Assembly (NCBI GenBank): GCA_016802295.1
Contig: JAESIW010000200.1
Span: 3,126,048-3,190,047, forward strand
Source: Brachionus rotundiformis
Taxonomy: Eukaryota; Rotifera; Eurotatoria; Ploima; Brachionidae
Reading direction: 5' to 3'
DNA length: 64,000 nucleotides
The position numbers and the translations under genes are program-made. Positions 59,766 through 64,000 of the stretch are shown here, piece by piece. How positions within the stretch are numbered: position 1 is the first letter of the stretch; each line of letters opens with the position of its first letter. The notes under the pieces are model-generated. The model had not been told where the DNA came from, ran no database searches, and saw only the letters and a program-made list of their open reading frames with translations.

Positions 59766-60461
59766 AATATCTTATCTTAAAAACATTTGAAATTAAATTT
59801 TATGCCATTTTTAAAAACAAATCATAAAACAGTATTCTTAAAGTTTAAATATAAACATTTTTAAAAATGTAATACTATTCGATTTTCGAATTCAAAAAGT
59901 TTGTTTTATAATCTAAATATACTTTTGATCTGCAAAAATTTGAGATTGTTTTAAAACTAAAAAAATTACACTTCAAGTGGTAGAATGTTCAAAAATTGTT
60001 TCTTTTTCTTTATTTAATACTTATCTAGAACTAATCTAAAAATAATCAAATACTTGTTTAAAAAAATAATAATAAACAACTAATACTTTTTTTCTCAGAT
60101 ATTCTATTTCAAAATTTTCCAAATTCCAATTTTGAATAAACGATCCGCTTTTTAAAACTGCTTTCCAATTAATTGAATTCAAAAATTGATTAAAGTATTC
60201 TTTTAATATTCACTTGAAACATCTTTTTATCGTTCTGTTATACCAAAAAGTATCGACTAAAACCAACTAAAAACAAAGTCTGATTGCTTTTTAGCTTTTT
60301 AATAGAACCTTCTTTGAAATATAATCATTTAACAGGTAATTAAGTTTCTAAAAAGAAAAACTAATTAATGCTCCAAGATTCTTATACCATAACTTAAAAA
60401 CTCTTGTACTTATTTCGATTGCCCGCATCAGACTTCAAGTATTTCAAAAAGCTTCATCAAT
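59766..60461. other. Spacer MED8 / homeobox gene
   Basis: No coding signal; it is the likely promoter region of the homeobox gene. No clear motif is seen. Confidence 0.45.
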
Positions 60462-61257
60462 ATGAATTCACTTTATAATTCTAATGACTTGATGAATTCT
60501 TCAAATAGACAGGATTTTTTACATTTACCACCGTTAAACTCATCTTTTACATTTGGAAGTTGTGATCCAGCTTCTGATCCTTTCGGTTACCCGTTTAATT
60601 ATTCAAGTATAATTAAATAAAAACCAATTAAAGCTTTTTATTAAAAATAATCTAAAAGATCAACTTCCTACAACTTATCCTCCCGGAAATGACAATTTGA
60701 CCGGAATATTTAACACAAATGATTCTAGCAAATATTCGATCAAAGCTAGTAGTTATGTGAATGGTTCAATTTTACCAGAGCCAACTTTAAACTCATATGG
60801 AGCAGCTACACTTAATCCCTTTCTAAATAAAACTTCAACTTATTCGAATGAAAACACAAGTGACAGTTTATTTCGATTAAATTTTTTACAGTTTGATTCA
60901 AATTTTAAGCATTATTCGAACCTTCTACCATCAATACCCACTTCTACCAATACTCAAAGTGAATATCGAGCTCAGAGTTTTACGCAGCAATGTCAAACAT
61001 CTAATCAAGCTAATAATCAGTCGTATCAAAATGTGCTCAATCAGGAAAAACCACGTAAACTAAAAAAGTCAAGAATCTTATTTTCTCAATGGCAAATAAA
61101 TGAATTAGAGAAATTGTTCAAAAAGCAAAAGTATGTGACATCTAATGAACGAGAATTAATGGCTAAAAGATTAAAGCTACAAGCTAATCAGGTAAAAATT
61201 TGGTTTCAAAATAGAAGGTATAAAATTAAAAAACAAAATGAAACTCAAAAGGAATGA
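60462..61257 (+). CDS. NK-class homeobox transcription factor
   Basis: Two exons (60462-60606, 60659-61257) give 247 aa. The first 180 residues are Asn/Ser/Thr-rich and probably disordered, with no clear TN or EH1 repressor motif. The homeodomain (about 183-242, KLKKSRILFSQWQINELEKLF...) ends with helix 3 VKIWFQNRRYKIKKQ; Tyr at homeodomain position 54 marks the NK2/NK3/NK4 group. QNRRYK is more like NK3/bagpipe, while ILFSQ is more like NK2/NK4 (VLFSQ). Exact orthology is open. The protein stops five residues after the homeodomain, so the NK2-specific domain is absent. In animals these factors pattern mesoderm, pharynx, gut and nervous tissue. Confidence 0.88.
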
Positions 61258-61919
61258 GTTTTAAATTTATTCTGTTCATTATTAAATTTCTTAGATAACT
61301 TATGATATTAATTTTAAAATGTTGAAAATTGTTTTTTTATTTTCTTAAATAATTTAATTTATAAAGTCGATATTTATCATCTGTATTATATAACACTTTC
61401 AATATTTCAATTAAAACTTTTAATTATTTTCAAAAAGTATTGAACCCATTTTAAAAAAATTTATTAAAAATTTTTAAATATAATAATTATAATTCATCAT
61501 TTGCTTTAAAATGAACAATAAAATACTACCAAGTACAAAATCATTTATTCATAGAGTTCCGATTCAGAAAGTTTTAAATTAAAAATACTTACATGAAGCT
61601 TTTTGTAATTGTTTTTGAATATTAAATTTGTTTTAAATAAAAAATACTATTTTTTGTTGTTTTTATTCGAAATAAATGATTAAAATATAACTTAATACAA
61701 ATGAAGATCTTAATTTTTTGACCAAGAAAGGTTTTAAAATTTATAATTACTTAAAATAAACCACTACCGAATATTATGATAAGAAATGAGCAAAAGCCTT
61801 TACCTTGTTTTGATGGAAAAAGAATAAAATTAAATATAAATCGTGTACATATATATCTTAAATTTAAATTTAAACTAAAAACATCGACAAATAATAAAGT
61901 GTTTATAAATTTTATAGAT
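61258..61919. other. Convergent spacer, homeobox / TPD52-like
   Basis: Non-coding 3' flanks of two convergent genes. The short plus-strand frame at 61776-61994 overlaps the TPD52-like last exon and is not supported. Confidence 0.45.
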
Positions 61920-63009
61920 TTAATTATCTTCTATTATTGCCTCTTTGGAGATGCCATTGGTTGTTTTGCTCGTAGGGATTCCATCACTTTGTGAATTGGC
62001 ATCCGAAATGTATTCACTCTGAGAGTTTTTCATTTTATTCTTAATTAAAAATAAACAATGATTAAAAATAATTATTATTTTAAAAAAATCTTGTCCATAC
62101 TCCATTGAATGTTGATCCGAGTCCTGTCTCAAATGATTTAAATAAAGACGCATTTCTCAAGCTTCCAAGACTGCTTTTCATTGTTCCACCAAGAGTCTGA
62201 AAAGCTGGTGTAATCTTTTGGGTGGCACTTTTCAGACCAGCTGATGTCTTCTGATAACTAAATTTTAAAAAAATAAATAAATAAACTTAACTTTATTAGT
62301 AATAAAAGTAATTTTTTAAATCAAATTGGTTAATAATGTTAAAATTGATTAGTCAAGCCTTAAATTATTATCGCTTACGCCTCATTGGAAACTAAAGTTG
62401 ACGTGAGATCAGATAAAGTTTGTGCCGTTTTTTGATATCTAGAAAAAATTAAAAGAAAAACTCTTTGCTAGTTATAAATTGTTGGTGACAGAACTTGGTA
62501 AAAAAAATTCTTACGCTACTGATGACTTGATCGAACTGAAGCCTTCATTTAAGTCATTTTTTATTTCATCAACAAATGAAATTCCCAACAAAGTTTTTAA
62601 TTCATTTTCTCGTTTTATCTTGTCATTTAGAACTAGTCTTAAGGTACCTATATCTTCTTGGATCTAATAGAATAAATGCTTAAGATGAATTAGATTTTAG
62701 AGAGATAGGAACTTTACTTTGGCCAATTCTTCTCTGTATTCTGTCATAAGCTTTTCCTTTTCCAATTGGTCTTCATTTGTTTGTTGAAGAACAGCATTAT
62801 TGCCAATGCTTATACCTTCATCGCCTTAAGTAGAAAAAATAAGATAATTATAAATTGCATTCGAAAGCAAATATGAGCATATAATAAGCCGCGCAATTTA
62901 GTTAGTTAAACCCGTTTAATTAAATATTTTTACATAAAACGGCTTCAATAGAAGTATCATCATTTAATTGATTTATTTGTGTATCCTTACCGTTTTGAAT
63001 GTTGGACAT
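61920..63009 (-). CDS. TPD52: Tumor protein D52 (TPD52)-like protein
   Basis: Six exons (62991-63009 or 62934-63009, 62718-62824, 62515-62663, 62379-62438, 62101-62257, 61920-62039) give 203 or 222 aa, the TPD52 size range. The N-terminus is short and acidic; a coiled coil (about 25-75: EKEKLMTEYREELAKIQEDIGTLRLVL, DKIKRENELKTLLG) is the family dimerisation helix. The blocks AYQKTAQTLSDLTSTL and AYQKTSAGLKSATQKITPAFQTLGGTM, then SLGSLRNASLFKSFE, are TPD52 signatures. The protein is a cytosolic regulator of vesicle trafficking and exocytosis that binds MAL2 and Rab5c in mammals. Exon 1 has two GT donors of the same phase, so two N-termini are possible. The last exon encodes a Ser/Asn/Glu-rich tail ending KEAIIEDN. 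Confidence 0.92.
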
Positions 63010-64000
63010 TTTAACTTTTTAAATTTTAAATTCAAATCTGATCTAAAAATAATATGAAAAAAAATTATTTATTTAATCCATGCCAAATTATGATTACAAA
63101 TAATTAAGTCTCTTAGTCAACTTGCTTAATAAAGACTATTACTATAATATAAAAAAGATAATATAAAGGTTAGAATGAAGGAATTGAATTTTTTATAATT
63201 TTATATGCAATTTAAAAATATTGAAAATTAAATATTGTTGAGCATAATTTGAATGATGAGAATTCATGAAAGCGATTTTTCCAATCCGATCTCTCTTTCT
63301 TTATCACTTTTTCTATAATAAAGAATATCTAAGATTTTTTTATTAAAAACGTTTAACAAAGCATATATATATGGTATTATGTTTATGTGATTAGAATATT
63401 TTTTGCGATGAAAATTTAGACTTGATCTATTTGAAACTGTTTAACCATATTATATGTAAATGTACCTTAACTTTTATCAATATGTATATATATTTGAATG
63501 TTGAATATTAGTCATAATTTTTTATAAAAAATTCATAAACATAATGTCATATGAAAAACAACTGTTTGCATGCATTTTAGAGAAGTAACAAAATTTTGAA
63601 ATTAGAAAATTTAACAAATTAGCAGAATATATTAAGACAATTATTAAGATTTAATGATATATAATTTTCTCAGATAAATAATCGTTGAAGGAAAATTATT
63701 TTTAGATAGCCTTGTTATTACATTTCAAAATAAGTTAATTTAATTCATTTTGAATTTAGTTAGGTAAAACGAAATTTAATTTAAATGAAAAATAATCAAA
63801 TTTTTTAACTTAATTTTAAATACTAAATTTGCTTCTGATGACTAATTTTGCTCTAATTTGATTATTTGTTTCAATTCTTTAAAACTATAAATAAAATTTT
63901 TAACTTTATAAATGTTTTAAATGCTCTTTGAATATATTTGATTTAATTAATCTTTATTTTATTATTTCTACTCTTCATAATTTTTTAATTAATTAAATCT
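63010..64000. other. AT-rich region upstream of TPD52-like gene
   Basis: No coding signal to the window end; the left end should contain the TPD52-like promoter. Confidence 0.45.

Noticed and set aside
61776..61994. 72-codon plus-strand frame
   Set aside because: Overlaps the TPD52-like last exon and has no recognisable content.
1..64000. CRISPR arrays, prokaryotic operons, rRNA genes
   Set aside because: No spaced direct-repeat array and no rRNA sequence is seen; introns throughout show the DNA is eukaryotic nuclear.

Overview
The window is AT-rich (I estimate about three quarters A+T) animal nuclear DNA. Almost every recognisable gene is cut by short GT-AG introns, mostly 49-60 nt. The gene set (semaphorin, KIF13 kinesin, BK-channel beta subunit, glucuronyltransferase, NK homeobox, syntaxin, CLN5, calcyphosin) is metazoan. 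Small introns, strong AT bias and a LINE-like tail suggest a small-bodied invertebrate such as a rotifer, orthonectid or other spiralian; the sequence alone does not settle the phylum. I rebuilt the exon models by hand. Every multi-exon model closes in frame, which is the main support for them.

Layout: 1-7387 shows no gene. 7388-16797 is a dense cluster: a PP2D1-like pseudophosphatase (+), the lysosomal gene CLN5 (+, only 104 bp downstream), centrin (-), a DOPA-dioxygenase-like LigB enzyme (-), a KCNMB-type BK channel beta subunit (+) and an unrecognised 308-aa protein (-). 17975-29549 (-) is a 14-exon KIF13-type kinesin (1768 aa: motor, FHA, central domain, CAP-Gly) that hosts two genes on the opposite strand inside its introns: a complete B3GAT glucuronyltransferase (20389-21494) and a 204-codon single-pass membrane protein ORF (27918-28532). 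A divergent, intronless secreted semaphorin (-) lies at 31797-33791. Two tandem ABCC4/MRP4-like transporters (+) fill 35480-47071. Their nucleotide-binding domains are nearly identical, introns included, while their membrane domains are diverged, which points to gene conversion. A 280-aa disordered orphan follows at 48163-49005.

49006-53934 is gene-poor and holds a LINE-like 3' tail and a tRNA T-arm relic. 53935-63009 is dense again: calcyphosin (+), a syntaxin-7/12-like SNARE (-), an intronless small heat shock protein (-), MED8 (+), an NK-type homeobox gene (+) and a TPD52-like gene (-).

The genes do not form one pathway. Several fall into membrane trafficking and endolysosomal functions (KIF13, syntaxin 7, TPD52, CLN5) or neuronal/signalling functions (semaphorin, BK beta, B3GAT). 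The items most worth following up are the patchwork conversion in the ABCC pair, the two nested genes in KIF13, the inverted-repeat insertion in one ABCC intron, the two genes whose first coding exon is only the ATG, and the vertebrate-style BK beta subunit.
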